From the IMG/VR virus record IMGVR_UViG_3300031746_000132, positions 1 to 27,723 of that record: 27,723 nt of DNA; one strand, given 5' to 3'. The translations under genes and the position numbers were made by a program. Positions 6,979 through 16,122 of the stretch are shown piece by piece; within the stretch, counting starts at the first letter, position 1, and the number at the start of each line of letters is the position of its first letter. A model generated the notes under the pieces. It saw nothing but the letters and a program-made list of their open reading frames with translations. It did not search any database and was not told where the DNA came from. The DNA is from a virus.

Positions 6979-8087
6979 TTTACCTAACCCACTACAGGTC
7001 ACTGTCAACAACGAATGCAGAGCTATTTGATGATGTCGTGTACCCACAGAGAGTGCATTGGTTCCCAGAGATTTACGCCAAGATTAAGTCTGGCTTGTTC
7101 TATGTCCCACACAAGATAGCTGAAAAGGTTATTGACCCAGAGCTGTGCAAGTATCTCAGGGAGAACCACGTAGGCAAGACTGCCTTCATTCTAGCTGGTG
7201 GGAATGCTCACTTTGCTGGTATCAATCCACGCCACTACCCAGACAACAAGTTGTCATACAACTACAAGTTCTTGCCATTTAGCTTGACTCAAGTATTTGC
7301 TGGACGTACAGCCCAGTCATTTGGTCAGATAGACCAAGTGGTAACGGACGCGTCTGCCTGTGCCTCTAGCCTGAAGGTTATGATGGATGTGCAGACCCTA
7401 ATCCGTTTCTATGGATTTGATAGGGTTATTGTCCTATCCGTAGAGGATGGCATATCTAACGCCATACTTGAGTTCTTTGGTGAAGCTAAAGCTGTTTTGA
7501 CCGAGGAACAGGAACAACAGGGAATTAAGCCGTCCGCCTTCGATAGCAAGAACTTTGGCTTCAGGATAGGTCAGGGAGCCGCCTTAGCTGTGTTTGAATC
7601 CGAGAGAGCTACCAACATACTAGGCACCACCCCACACGCCGAGTTTCTAGGGGCATACAGCGCGTCAGAACAGTCAACCAATGCCATCGGTCAACGTGAA
7701 GACGGAGAGGGCTTTAAGAAGGCTATACAGGGCGCTATAGACATGGCTGATGTAAAGGCTAGTGAGATTAAGATAGTCAAGGCTCACGGAACTGGTACAG
7801 CATCTAATAACGCATCCGAGTCTGCGGCACTACTTGCCATGATTCCCGACTTCATTGCTACGTCATACAAGCAAAAAATAGGTCATACTATGGGTAGTAG
7901 CGGATTATTAGAGACTTTATTGCTGTTGGACGACATGAAAAATGGCTTTGTGCCAGCTATTGAGAACAGAACTGAGATAGATTTGGTATTTCTTTCTCAC
8001 AAAGCACCTAGCCCAGATGGGTTAATTTTAAGTTTGGCAGCTGGTATGGGTAACATCTACTCTGCCGCAATCTTCAGGGAGTTGTAA
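6975..8087 (+). CDS. Beta-ketoacyl-ACP synthase (KAS I/II, FabF-like) with complete catalytic residues
   Basis: 370 residues of thiolase-fold condensing enzyme. The nucleophile is Cys129 in VTDASACASSL. The two histidines are His271 in KAHGTGTASN and His304 in KIGHTMGSSG, with Lys299 five residues before the second. The Cys-His and His-His spacings (142 and 33) are close to those of FabF. The C-terminus ends in a glycine-rich strand (LSLAAGMGN). About 34 residues are missing before the cysteine relative to FabF, so the N-terminal part is shortened and may have an altered dimer interface or acyl pocket. It would condense malonyl-ACP with acyl-ACP. The gene lies between nozzle and ejection genes, not in any fatty-acid operon, and overlaps ACP by ATGA. 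Confidence 0.85.
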   Translation: MIYLTHYRSLSTTNAELFDDVVYPQRVHWFPEIYAKIKSGLFYVPHKIAEKVIDPELCKYLRENHVGKTAFILAGGNAHFAGINPRHYPDNKLSYNYKFLPFSLTQVFAGRTAQSFGQIDQVVTDASACASSLKVMMDVQTLIRFYGFDRVIVLSVEDGISNAILEFFGEAKAVLTEEQEQQGIKPSAFDSKNFGFRIGQGAALAVFESERATNILGTTPHAEFLGAYSASEQSTNAIGQREDGEGFKKAIQGAIDMADVKASEIKIVKAHGTGTASNNASESAALLAMIPDFIATSYKQKIGHTMGSSGLLETLLLLDDMKNGFVPAIENRTEIDLVFLSHKAPSPDGLILSLAAGMGNIYSAAIFREL

Positions 8088-8539
8088 TGGCACAGGTCGT
8101 TGACAGTAAGCAAAAAGAACTTGACACCAATGCAATCATTACGATTGCCATACAAGAGACTGGGGTACAACTAGATGTTGGTACCGCATATGCGTCTATT
8201 ATTAATGAGATTAAGTCCAAGGGAACCACGGCTATCAGAGAAGGCAATACCATATTTATCATACATCATGCTAAGGACAGAATAGGTACATTCAGACCCC
8301 TGAACGCTGACACGGCACGTAACTACATTAATAACGTAAGTACATTTCTTACAGCCGCCTATAACATTGGCTTTGATACCCTATATACACAATTCCAAGA
8401 CCCGACTCTATTGTCCCTATTCAAAATAATCTTCAAGTCTAAGCCACCAGAGACAAAGATGGGCTACGCAATCAAGCGCACCCAAAACGATGGATACTCA
8501 GCCACTATAAAACTTGGCGAACCGAGGGGGAGTAAATAA
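8087..8539 (+). CDS. Unknown protein of the ACP/KAS cassette, possibly GNAT-like
   Basis: 150 residues, TAATG-coupled to the ketosynthase and to the next virion gene. No clear family motif. The predicted order from about residue 55 is strand (NTIFIIHH), strand (RIGTFRPL), long helix (TARNYINNVSTFLTAAYNIGF), strand (DTLYTQF), helix (PTLLSLFKIIFKS) and a beta hairpin (MGYAIKRTQ...YSATIKLG). This resembles the helix-strand-helix-hairpin end of the GNAT acyltransferase fold. If correct, it could transfer an acyl group made by the preceding two genes, but this rests on secondary-structure reading only. A small virion protein is the main alternative. Confidence 0.45.
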   Translation: MAQVVDSKQKELDTNAIITIAIQETGVQLDVGTAYASIINEIKSKGTTAIREGNTIFIIHHAKDRIGTFRPLNADTARNYINNVSTFLTAAYNIGFDTLYTQFQDPTLLSLFKIIFKSKPPETKMGYAIKRTQNDGYSATIKLGEPRGSK

Positions 8540-9978
8540 TGGGAGCCGTCGCTAGTTTCGTTGCAGACGTTGTAACAGCGCCAGTTCAGGCAGTTGTGCC
8601 ATGGGTTGGATTTGGTAGTGGTAGCGGTGGTGGCTTACTTGGTGGAATAACTGATGCTGTTGGTGACGTATTTGATGCCGCTGGCGATGTCGTAGAGTTT
8701 GTAACTGAAGAGGTCGTTGAGCCAGTATTGCAAGAGGCTGTAAGGCAAGTTGAAAGGGCTGTTGAAGACCCAATAGGCACAGCGGCTATGGTTTTGTCCG
8801 TAATGTATCCGCCAGCTGCCCCATTTATTATGCCAGCAGCCACTGCCTTAAAGGGCGGTAACCTAGAGGACATAGCTCTTAGTGCAGGTCTGTCTTATCT
8901 TGGAAGCGAGATAGCTACAAATTACGCTCCTGACGTGGCGTCTATCTTACCAGATGGCATTACAGACGCAACCGCAAGGCAGATAACAAATGTCGGAACT
9001 AACGCCCTTGTTGCTGGAACCAAGGCCGAGATTAATGGTGGAGATTTCTTTGATGTGGCAGGTAATGCTCTTATTACTGGTGGAATAACAGCTGGCGTTA
9101 GCGATGTCGTAAACTTCGCCAAGAACGAATACGACTCTTACACTCCGACAATGACGGATGTGCCAGTACAGGATACGCTTGCCACACCAGACACACCAGA
9201 TGCTCCAGTAGCTACACCACTAGAGCCTGTTGATATGCCTACTGTATCTACAGACGATACATCTAACGCACTTCCGCTATCAACTGGTGTAGATGCACAG
9301 AACATTATCAACGAATACGGTCAGACAACAGAGACCCCTACAACCAATGCCCAATTAGATGGCAGTGCGGTTCCCACAAGTTTATCTGACCTAGTTAATA
9401 CAGAGGTAGCCACACCCGGAGGTGTCAATCAGGCTCCAACTGGTGGTCTTGCGGCTGTGTCTGATACCATGACAAGTCAGCCAGTAGCCGTCTCTGGACT
9501 TGGGGACAAGACAGCCACAGTAGCTACAGATATTGGTGCAATTAATAGAGCCGCCGATGAGACACCTCAACCAGTAGCTCGTAATGCCGCTGATATGCCA
9601 ACCACACAAGTTGCGGTTGAGCAACCAACTGAACAACTTGCTGAGCAACCAAAAGAAGAGCCTAGCAAGCTAGGGGCGGCGGCAGAAAAGATGTTGACAA
9701 GGGGCGTTACAGGAGCGCTTACTGGTGCCGCTATGGGTGCAGTTAGACCAACTGGTGGATTGCCTCGTAGGGCTATGCCAAACAAGTTGTCACCAACACA
9801 AATAGCTACCATGAGGATGAGGCAACAGGCTCCAGCGCCAGCTCCGCTGATACCAACAGTAGCGCCTAGTACCGCGAACCAATATAAAGCACCAGCTCAG
9901 TATGCTGATATAAGCGCATTGACACCAGTTTCCAATATTTCTGGATTGACAGCACTACTAAAGAGGTTGAGGGGATAA
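8539..9978 (+). CDS. Probable internal virion / ejection protein
   Basis: 479 residues in two parts. Residues 1-200 are Gly/Ala/Val-rich with amphipathic helices and glycine-zipper-like stretches (GGGLLGGITDAVGDVF; PAAPFIMPAATALKGG; NALITGGITAGVSDVV). The rest is low-complexity Pro/Thr/Asp/Gln linker (PVQDTLATPDTPDAPVATPL and similar). It ends with a small hydrophobic or basic segment and ISALTPVSNISGLTALLKRLRG. Pore-like helical N-terminus and disordered linker are common in podoviral ejection proteins that leave the capsid with the DNA. The location, first of four such genes before the transglycosylase, agrees. No catalytic motif. TAATG junction upstream. Confidence 0.5.
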   Translation: MGAVASFVADVVTAPVQAVVPWVGFGSGSGGGLLGGITDAVGDVFDAAGDVVEFVTEEVVEPVLQEAVRQVERAVEDPIGTAAMVLSVMYPPAAPFIMPAATALKGGNLEDIALSAGLSYLGSEIATNYAPDVASILPDGITDATARQITNVGTNALVAGTKAEINGGDFFDVAGNALITGGITAGVSDVVNFAKNEYDSYTPTMTDVPVQDTLATPDTPDAPVATPLEPVDMPTVSTDDTSNALPLSTGVDAQNIINEYGQTTETPTTNAQLDGSAVPTSLSDLVNTEVATPGGVNQAPTGGLAAVSDTMTSQPVAVSGLGDKTATVATDIGAINRAADETPQPVARNAADMPTTQVAVEQPTEQLAEQPKEEPSKLGAAAEKMLTRGVTGALTGAAMGAVRPTGGLPRRAMPNKLSPTQIATMRMRQQAPAPAPLIPTVAPSTANQYKAPAQYADISALTPVSNISGLTALLKRLRG

Positions 9979-9981
9979 ATT

Positions 9982-11823
9982 ATGGCAATTTTAGTTAAAA
10001 AGGGTGACCCAAATCCAACCCCTACCTTTGGTAGCATTGGGACATTAGGGACTGCTGGAATCCATGCCCCAGTTACCTCTACCGTAATCCCATCTGGTGC
10101 GACGCCTACTGTACCGTCAGGCGGTGTAGCGCCTAGTAGTCCCACATCAATTACTCAGCCAACTGGCACATCAACAGTTCAAAAGCCAGTTGTATCTCCA
10201 CCTAGCACTAGTTCACCAATTACTAGTACGCTTGTCGGTGCTGGAGCTGGAGCGATTGCAGGTAACTTATTAAACGCCAAGACTGGCAAGACACTAACTG
10301 ACCTATTGGGAATCACCAAGCCTGCAACCATGCCCACAGGTGGTGCAACTGGTTCTGGCTCGTCTGGTGTTGGAGCAAAGCCTATAACTGGTGGTCTACC
10401 AAGTCTTCCAGCAGATAGAACCAACTTGGGTGGTGGATACTACCAAGACTCCAACGGGAATATGTACGACGGAAGCGGGAACTTAGTTCTTTCAAGCAAT
10501 GGTGAAAATGGGTATATATACTTTGGAGACCCAAATCATCCAGTTTATTTTGATAAGGATTACAATGAAATATCAAACCCAGACACTGGGATACCGTACA
10601 TAGACACCTCTGGAGCCACTGTGGTTGACGGCACGCCTACAGATACACCTAGCACTACTGTTGCAGACTCTGGATACATGATGGACGAACAGGGAAATAT
10701 ATACGATAGCGAAGGAAACTTTATTTCTTATGCTGATGGCTCTGTATATGACCCAACAGACGAATTTGATAGCCTTGCAAGTGACGACACTCAATATTTA
10801 ATCCCTTTCATGGAAGAAGCCAAAGATGGCGGACTAATAACTATGATGAAAAATGGCGGTAATGTTCAGCGCTTTGCTGATGGTGGTGATGTGTCTCAGG
10901 ACTTGTTAGACGCAGGCTACTCTGATAATGGGGATGGAACATATTCAACAACCCTAAATGACGGCAGTTCGTTTATGGTTGACTCTAGTGGCAACCCAGT
11001 AATTTCTAATGCAGAAGAGGATGCCACTGCAATTGGTGCCCCAACACCAAGTGGACAAGTTGGCTCCACAACAGATTCTACATTTGGATTGTCTGCTGTT
11101 ACGGATTTGCTTAAAAGTGGTGGAGTTCAGGGTGCGCTAGTTGGGTCATTGATAGCTCAACTACTAAACAGCTCTGGCTCATCTGGTGGTCAGAACAAAG
11201 GCGTAGATATGTCTAAGGTGGGAGCGCTAACCCCACGCACGACTAACTTCGGTATAGGGCCTGCCAACGTAGTCACAGCCGACCAGTACAGAAACCCTGT
11301 AGGGACAGGCACAGACATCTATGGCGGTACAGACTTGTACCATAACCTGAATGCTCCGGGGTTCAATCCTGTTAACCCAGAGCCTACACCAGCCGTAGCC
11401 CCAACAGCACCACCTATGGCAAATGGAGGACTAGCATCATCTGGTCAAACACATTACACTTTCGGTAAGCAAGTTTCACCTATGGAAAACATGGGGCTTG
11501 CCCCACAGGCTATGAAGAGTGGAGGTCTACCTAGACCAAGTGGCGTACCCATGGTAGAGGGTAGGAATGACTACAGAATGGGTGCGGCTGTTAGCGGAGC
11601 AGGAACTGGTCAGTCAGATGACATACCAGCGATGCTCGCAGATGGAGAATACGTCTTGGACTCGGACTTGGTATCAATGTTGGGAGACGGTTCCAACAAA
11701 GCTGGCTCACAGATTCTAGACAAATGGCGTGAAGAGATTCGCAGACACAAAAGGTCTGCTCCAGTGAATAAGATACCGCCACCAGCAAAATCGCCACTGG
11801 CGTACATGAAAGGGATTAAATAA
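9982..11823 (+). CDS. Large low-complexity internal virion protein
   Basis: 613 residues. N-terminal Pro/Thr/Ser/Gly linker (1-75), an Ala/Gly helix (VGAGAGAIAGNLLNA), then repeated short Asn/Gly/Tyr motifs: GNMYDGSGNLV near 158 and GNIYDSEGNFIS near 238. From about 285 there are several Gly-Gly patches (GGLITMM, RFADGGDV, MANGGLASSG). The C-terminus has the recurrent phage segment SDDIPAMLADGEYVLDSDLV...LGDGSNKAGSQILD and ends basic (RRHKRSAPVNKIPPPAKSP). That C-terminal block is widely seen in internal or structural phage proteins. Start supported by GAGGGG about seven bases upstream. The stop is TAATG-coupled to the next gene. Probably ejected or capsid-internal; precise role unknown. Confidence 0.5.
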   Translation: MAILVKKGDPNPTPTFGSIGTLGTAGIHAPVTSTVIPSGATPTVPSGGVAPSSPTSITQPTGTSTVQKPVVSPPSTSSPITSTLVGAGAGAIAGNLLNAKTGKTLTDLLGITKPATMPTGGATGSGSSGVGAKPITGGLPSLPADRTNLGGGYYQDSNGNMYDGSGNLVLSSNGENGYIYFGDPNHPVYFDKDYNEISNPDTGIPYIDTSGATVVDGTPTDTPSTTVADSGYMMDEQGNIYDSEGNFISYADGSVYDPTDEFDSLASDDTQYLIPFMEEAKDGGLITMMKNGGNVQRFADGGDVSQDLLDAGYSDNGDGTYSTTLNDGSSFMVDSSGNPVISNAEEDATAIGAPTPSGQVGSTTDSTFGLSAVTDLLKSGGVQGALVGSLIAQLLNSSGSSGGQNKGVDMSKVGALTPRTTNFGIGPANVVTADQYRNPVGTGTDIYGGTDLYHNLNAPGFNPVNPEPTPAVAPTAPPMANGGLASSGQTHYTFGKQVSPMENMGLAPQAMKSGGLPRPSGVPMVEGRNDYRMGAAVSGAGTGQSDDIPAMLADGEYVLDSDLVSMLGDGSNKAGSQILDKWREEIRRHKRSAPVNKIPPPAKSPLAYMKGIK

Positions 11824-12782
11824 TGGCTGACTTATTCCAAGGCTCACCACTACCAGCTGTCACCTCTACGGCACAGACGCAAGCAACTGCGCCTGAGTTC
11901 TACACTAACTACCTACAGGATATCGCTAACCTAGGGCAGAACGCGGTTACACAAGGTGGCGTAGCAGGCCCATCTGCTTTACAACAGCAAGCCTATAACA
12001 TGGCTCCCAATGTAGCCTTTGCTGGCTCTGGGAGTATGGGTGCTGGTTCACAGCTACTAGGTCAGGTTGGAACGACTACAGCCCCAGACGTGGTTCAGAA
12101 CTACATGAACCCATACACACGCAATGTTACTGACGAGATGGCTCGTCTACAACAGCAAAACATCCAACAGAATGTGTTGCCTAATCTGGGTGCAGCTGGA
12201 GTTTCATCTGGTAGTTTTGGCTCTTCCCGTGGAGCTAACGCCACAGGCCAGACCCTAGCTAATATGCAAGCCAACCTAATGGGTCAACAGACTGGTGCAT
12301 TACAGACAGGCTATCAGAACGCTACTACAGCCGCGCAGAACGACTTGTCACGCCAGTTACAAGCTGGTCAGTCCTTTGGTAACTTAGGAGCTCAGCAACA
12401 GGCTCTGGGGATTGGTGGTTTGAATGAGCTATCTACTCTAGGTGGTCAACAACAAGCCACTCAGCAGAACATACTAAACAACCCTATGCTTCAGGCTCAG
12501 AACTTTTCTAGGCTGATGTCTGGGTATCAAATACCATCTGGTAGCACTTCCCAGACTGTAGGGCCACAAGCTGGAGCTTACTCGAATAGCCCACTGTCCC
12601 AGATAGCTGGGTTAGGTTCTTTGATTGCATCCTTATATGGTCAAGGTAGGGTAATAGACACTACCCCACCCAAAAAGGACGGTGGCTCAGTTGGCTACGC
12701 AGATGGTGGTGAAGTAGGGAGTCCAGCTTACCATGATGGTAATGGTAATTTATATGATGCTAACGGCTACTTGGTGAGTTAA
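11823..12782 (+). CDS. Gln/Asn/Gly-rich internal virion protein
   Basis: 319 residues. The centre is a long Gln/Ala/Asn-rich helical region (LQQQNIQQNVLPNLGAAG; GYQNATTAAQNDLSRQLQAG), preceded by NYMNPYTRNVTDEMARLQQQ, a segment I associate with phage internal or DNA-ejection proteins. A hydrophobic helix (SQIAGLGSLIASLYG) lies at about 257-272. The C-terminus carries YADGGEV and GNGNLYDANGYLVS, which match motifs in the 613-residue neighbour. Gene order (between two other low-complexity virion proteins and the transglycosylase) supports an ejection-complex component. No enzymatic motif is visible. Confidence 0.55.
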   Translation: MADLFQGSPLPAVTSTAQTQATAPEFYTNYLQDIANLGQNAVTQGGVAGPSALQQQAYNMAPNVAFAGSGSMGAGSQLLGQVGTTTAPDVVQNYMNPYTRNVTDEMARLQQQNIQQNVLPNLGAAGVSSGSFGSSRGANATGQTLANMQANLMGQQTGALQTGYQNATTAAQNDLSRQLQAGQSFGNLGAQQQALGIGGLNELSTLGGQQQATQQNILNNPMLQAQNFSRLMSGYQIPSGSTSQTVGPQAGAYSNSPLSQIAGLGSLIASLYGQGRVIDTTPPKKDGGSVGYADGGEVGSPAYHDGNGNLYDANGYLVS

Positions 12783-12784
12783 TT

Positions 12785-14524
12785 ATGGCAAGTCCTTTAC
12801 AGCAAATGGCACCACCACCCCCTACAATTGACCCCAAGGCTCAACAAGAGGGTATTGTTGCTAACATGATTACAGAGGCTCCACAGAAATCTGCTGAGGA
12901 TGACTATCTTCAGTCAGTTCTTGCGAAGAGCAGTCTCGCCTCGAAACAACTAAGTGACCAAATGGAGTTGATGAGGTCAAACCTTGACCGTAGAACTAAC
13001 ATCCCATTTGACCCAACTTTGATGCAAGCCGCAGCTGGATTTCTAGCGCCGACTAAGACTGGTTCGTTTGGTGAGTCATTGGGAGCCGCCGCTGGAAATG
13101 CCGCAACACAGGCAGAGAAGGACTGGCTAAGAAACCAAGAGACCGAGAAGATTAAGATGGAGCTTGCACAGAAACAGGCTCTGCTACAACAGCAAGTGTC
13201 TGGTAGGGAATTCCTAACGCAACAAGGTGCATTTGGGGAGCCTCGTGGAACTGCTCAGCCATCTGGAGGCGCTACTGGAGTCTCAACAGGCTCGGTGGAC
13301 TCCGCTACTGGGGTAGCTACTGGTGCAGGCTCCGCTACAGGTGCAACACAGAGACCTCGTGGTTGGGTGACAGAGAGGGACATCTCTATAGCTGAGGCTA
13401 TTGGAGACCCATCTACAATTAAGCACATTGAAGATAAGTACAAGAGACAACAAGAGCAAGAGAAGCAAGATACGGAAAAGAAAAGGGTTGAGCAAGGTGA
13501 GTATGGTCAGAAGTTCACACCTTACCTATTGAACGACCCAATAGAGGGAATCTCAGTCAAGCAACGTGGCTTGTATGAGGCAGCGCTTGAAAGATTTAAC
13601 AAGACACATAACGAGCAAGAGCTTCTTGAATTCTACGATAGACTAGGTTGGTTGCCTCCTGAGTCACGCACACCAACAGGGTACAAAACGCCATTAAGCA
13701 AATATGAGAGAGAGTCTCAGCAAGCTGGTAATAAGGCTTTCTCTGAGCAAGCAGCAAAGGAGGATGTGGCAGACCAAACAACCCTTTTGGACAATTATAA
13801 AATAGCTCCACAGCAAATTGCTTTGGCTAGGGAAGCCAAGTCTTTAGCTATTAGCGCACCCAACGCATTTAAACTGCTAAACAACAAAGACTACCGCACA
13901 TGGTGGGACGGATTGTCAGCAGCCGCTAAGGCTGGCATAACAACGCCCGGTGGAACTATCAGTATCCCAACCGACATCCTTGAGCAGTCTGGATTAACTA
14001 ACACCGAAATTCAGGCACTGCAAAACTTTGCCACAATTGAGGCTAGGTTCTCACTTACAAATGCTCGTACATACTTAAAGGGTCAGGGGTCTGTGTCCAA
14101 CATGGAGCGTGACCTCGTTGCTCAGCTAGGCACTAGGTCTAGCGACAGACCAGAAGTTATCCAGATGAAGGCTGACGCCATTGAACTGAGAGCTGACTTT
14201 GATAAAAAGCTATATCTGGCATACGACTCATGGAGAGACAAGAACGAACACGCTCCTATGAGAAAATTTATTACCTCTGCTGACTATGACAAGGTTGTTG
14301 ATAAATATGCATCGGATGGGCAGAAGTTAATAAAAGCTAATGCTGAGTACATAAAGCAAGGTGCGTCAACTACAGCCAAGCCTACTACCACAGCCAAGCC
14401 TACTGCTACGACACCAGACACGACAGCACCAGCCACTACAACACCAACACCTGCGAAGACTACAGAAACATTCATGCAGAGGCTGAATAGACTTCGTAAA
14501 GAAGACAAAAAGGGTAAACCATAA
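12785..14524 (+). CDS. Helical internal virion / ejection protein
   Basis: 579 residues. Region 60-150 is a coiled, Gln/Ala/Glu-rich helix (NAATQAEKDWLRNQETEKIK; MELAQKQALLQQQVSGREFL), preceded by FDPTLMQAAAGFLAPTKTGSFGESLG, which recurs in podoviral internal proteins. Residues about 300-490 form a globular helical domain (LLDNYKIAPQQIALAREAKS; LEQSGLTNTEIQALQNFATI; YLKGQGSVSNMERDLVAQL). The segment after residue 520 is a Thr/Pro/Ala/Lys repeat linker (TTAKPTTTAKPTATTPD...) ending in a basic helix (QRLNRLRKEDKKGKP). It is coupled to the transglycosylase (TAATG). The basic tail could contact DNA, by inference. Confidence 0.55.
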   Translation: MASPLQQMAPPPPTIDPKAQQEGIVANMITEAPQKSAEDDYLQSVLAKSSLASKQLSDQMELMRSNLDRRTNIPFDPTLMQAAAGFLAPTKTGSFGESLGAAAGNAATQAEKDWLRNQETEKIKMELAQKQALLQQQVSGREFLTQQGAFGEPRGTAQPSGGATGVSTGSVDSATGVATGAGSATGATQRPRGWVTERDISIAEAIGDPSTIKHIEDKYKRQQEQEKQDTEKKRVEQGEYGQKFTPYLLNDPIEGISVKQRGLYEAALERFNKTHNEQELLEFYDRLGWLPPESRTPTGYKTPLSKYERESQQAGNKAFSEQAAKEDVADQTTLLDNYKIAPQQIALAREAKSLAISAPNAFKLLNNKDYRTWWDGLSAAAKAGITTPGGTISIPTDILEQSGLTNTEIQALQNFATIEARFSLTNARTYLKGQGSVSNMERDLVAQLGTRSSDRPEVIQMKADAIELRADFDKKLYLAYDSWRDKNEHAPMRKFITSADYDKVVDKYASDGQKLIKANAEYIKQGASTTAKPTTTAKPTATTPDTTAPATTTPTPAKTTETFMQRLNRLRKEDKKGKP

Positions 14525-16122
14525 TGCCGATAGACTTGGAGTCGCTAACACCTCAGCAAAGAAACGTAGCTGCAATGGTAGCGGAGGAGGCTGTGAAGCA
14601 GGGTGTTGACCCAGAGTTTGCCGTTTCTATTGCCTTGCAAGAGAGTGGTCTCAATGTAGGCGTAAAGAAGTCATCCAATGGTGCTATTGGTGTAATGCAA
14701 ATTATGCCAGATACAGCTAAGTCATTTGGCGTCAATCCAAATGATTTGCCTGAAAACATCAAGGGTGGCGTATCTAACATTAAAGAATTGTTTACGACAT
14801 ATGGCTCTCCATTCAAGGTGGCTGTTGGGTATAACTCAAGCACAGCAACAAGGAAAAAGTTTAATGAGCTGTACACTCAAGACCCAGATGCGGCAATCAG
14901 AAGCCTACCCCCAGAGACTAGGAAGTATCTAGAGGGCGTTGGTCAGAATTATAATCTGGATGAGCCAGCTCCTAGTGGAGATGAGTTTGTTCCATCGGCT
15001 ACAGGGTTTGCTCAACAGAATGCTGAAGCACCAAAACAGAGAGACTCTGTGGATAATGTTATTGCCGCTGGGCAACAGCACCCACTTGCAACTGGTGCGG
15101 CACTTGGTGCAGCCAAAGGATTAGCTGAGAAGGCAATATTTAATCCTAGCCTACCCTCTAGTAAAGAGTCACTAATGGCTGATGAGCGCCTAGCGCGTGC
15201 CAAGGCACAAGAAGGTATTATCCGTGGTCGCATGGGTATGAATGAGGGTGTATCTCACTTTGTAGACCAACCTCTAGAAAGCCAATTTGCATCACAGCTA
15301 CCTGAAGCAGAGAGACAAGCCGCTGCCGCTGAAGAAGCGCTTAGGGCGTCTGGTGCCAAGGTTCAGGGTGCGTCTGGTGCATCTAACTGGATGAGGACTA
15401 TGGCTGGTCAACAGCATCAATTGCCAGAGAACATACTAGCCTCAGCTACCGACATGACCAAGGCTAGTCCTACTGGCGGACAGAGACTAATTAACGAAGA
15501 CTTGCTTAATCTTAAAAAGATACAGGGCATGGGTGCTGGCAACTACTCTCTCGTTGGAGAGGGGGCTGGACAGCTTATGCTTCCGCCGGGTGTTGCTACA
15601 GAACGTGGGGCAACATTAGCTGAGCAAGCCAAGGCGGCTCAGGCTCCGCTGTATAATGAGGTGAAAACAACAACGAGTAGGCTGGCTACCGCAAGGGAGG
15701 ACGCCGCTAACGCTTCTGCCCTAGCGAAAGCCAAGGAAAGAACAGCGCTTGCACAGGACACAGCAAATCGCGCTCTCAAGGAACGTCCACCATCTGGGAC
15801 GCTAAAGAACATCGGTCTCAAGGTAGCTAAGTCACCAATATTGTTTAATGCGCTTAGTGGTGCTGGTACAGCATTGTCGGCTGAAGAGGCTTGGGACAGA
15901 TACCAACGTGGTGACTACGGTGGTGCAGTATTGAACACACTAGCTGCTGTGTTTGGTGGGATGTCAATGATACCGCCTGCTGGCCCTTTAGGGATGGCGA
16001 TTAAAGGTGTTGGTACAGTTGGTGGTTTGGGTCTAGCCATACCTACGATAGCGTATGACTATTACAACCCAAAGACCCCACAGAAGAAAGCCCGTGGAGG
16101 ATTAGTCCGCAACTCTCGCTAG
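14524..16122 (+). CDS. Virion lytic transglycosylase (SLT domain) / ejection protein
   Basis: 532 residues. The N-terminal domain (about 10-135) is a soluble lytic transglycosylase: catalytic Glu40 in IALQESGLN, GVMQIMPDTA at 56-65, and AVGYNSST at about 100-107 in place of the usual AYNAG. It would cut glycan strands to open the wall during DNA entry. The remaining roughly 400 residues are Ala/Gln/Glu-rich helices, typical of an ejection protein body, with Ala/Gly hydrophobic stretches near the end (LFNALSGAGTALSAEEA; AVFGGMSMIPPAGPLGMAIK) and a basic tip (KKARGGLVRNSR). It is the last gene of the rightward late block and overlaps the convergent 46-aa gene by 21 bp. Confidence 0.8.
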   Translation: MPIDLESLTPQQRNVAAMVAEEAVKQGVDPEFAVSIALQESGLNVGVKKSSNGAIGVMQIMPDTAKSFGVNPNDLPENIKGGVSNIKELFTTYGSPFKVAVGYNSSTATRKKFNELYTQDPDAAIRSLPPETRKYLEGVGQNYNLDEPAPSGDEFVPSATGFAQQNAEAPKQRDSVDNVIAAGQQHPLATGAALGAAKGLAEKAIFNPSLPSSKESLMADERLARAKAQEGIIRGRMGMNEGVSHFVDQPLESQFASQLPEAERQAAAAEEALRASGAKVQGASGASNWMRTMAGQQHQLPENILASATDMTKASPTGGQRLINEDLLNLKKIQGMGAGNYSLVGEGAGQLMLPPGVATERGATLAEQAKAAQAPLYNEVKTTTSRLATAREDAANASALAKAKERTALAQDTANRALKERPPSGTLKNIGLKVAKSPILFNALSGAGTALSAEEAWDRYQRGDYGGAVLNTLAAVFGGMSMIPPAGPLGMAIKGVGTVGGLGLAIPTIAYDYYNPKTPQKKARGGLVRNSR

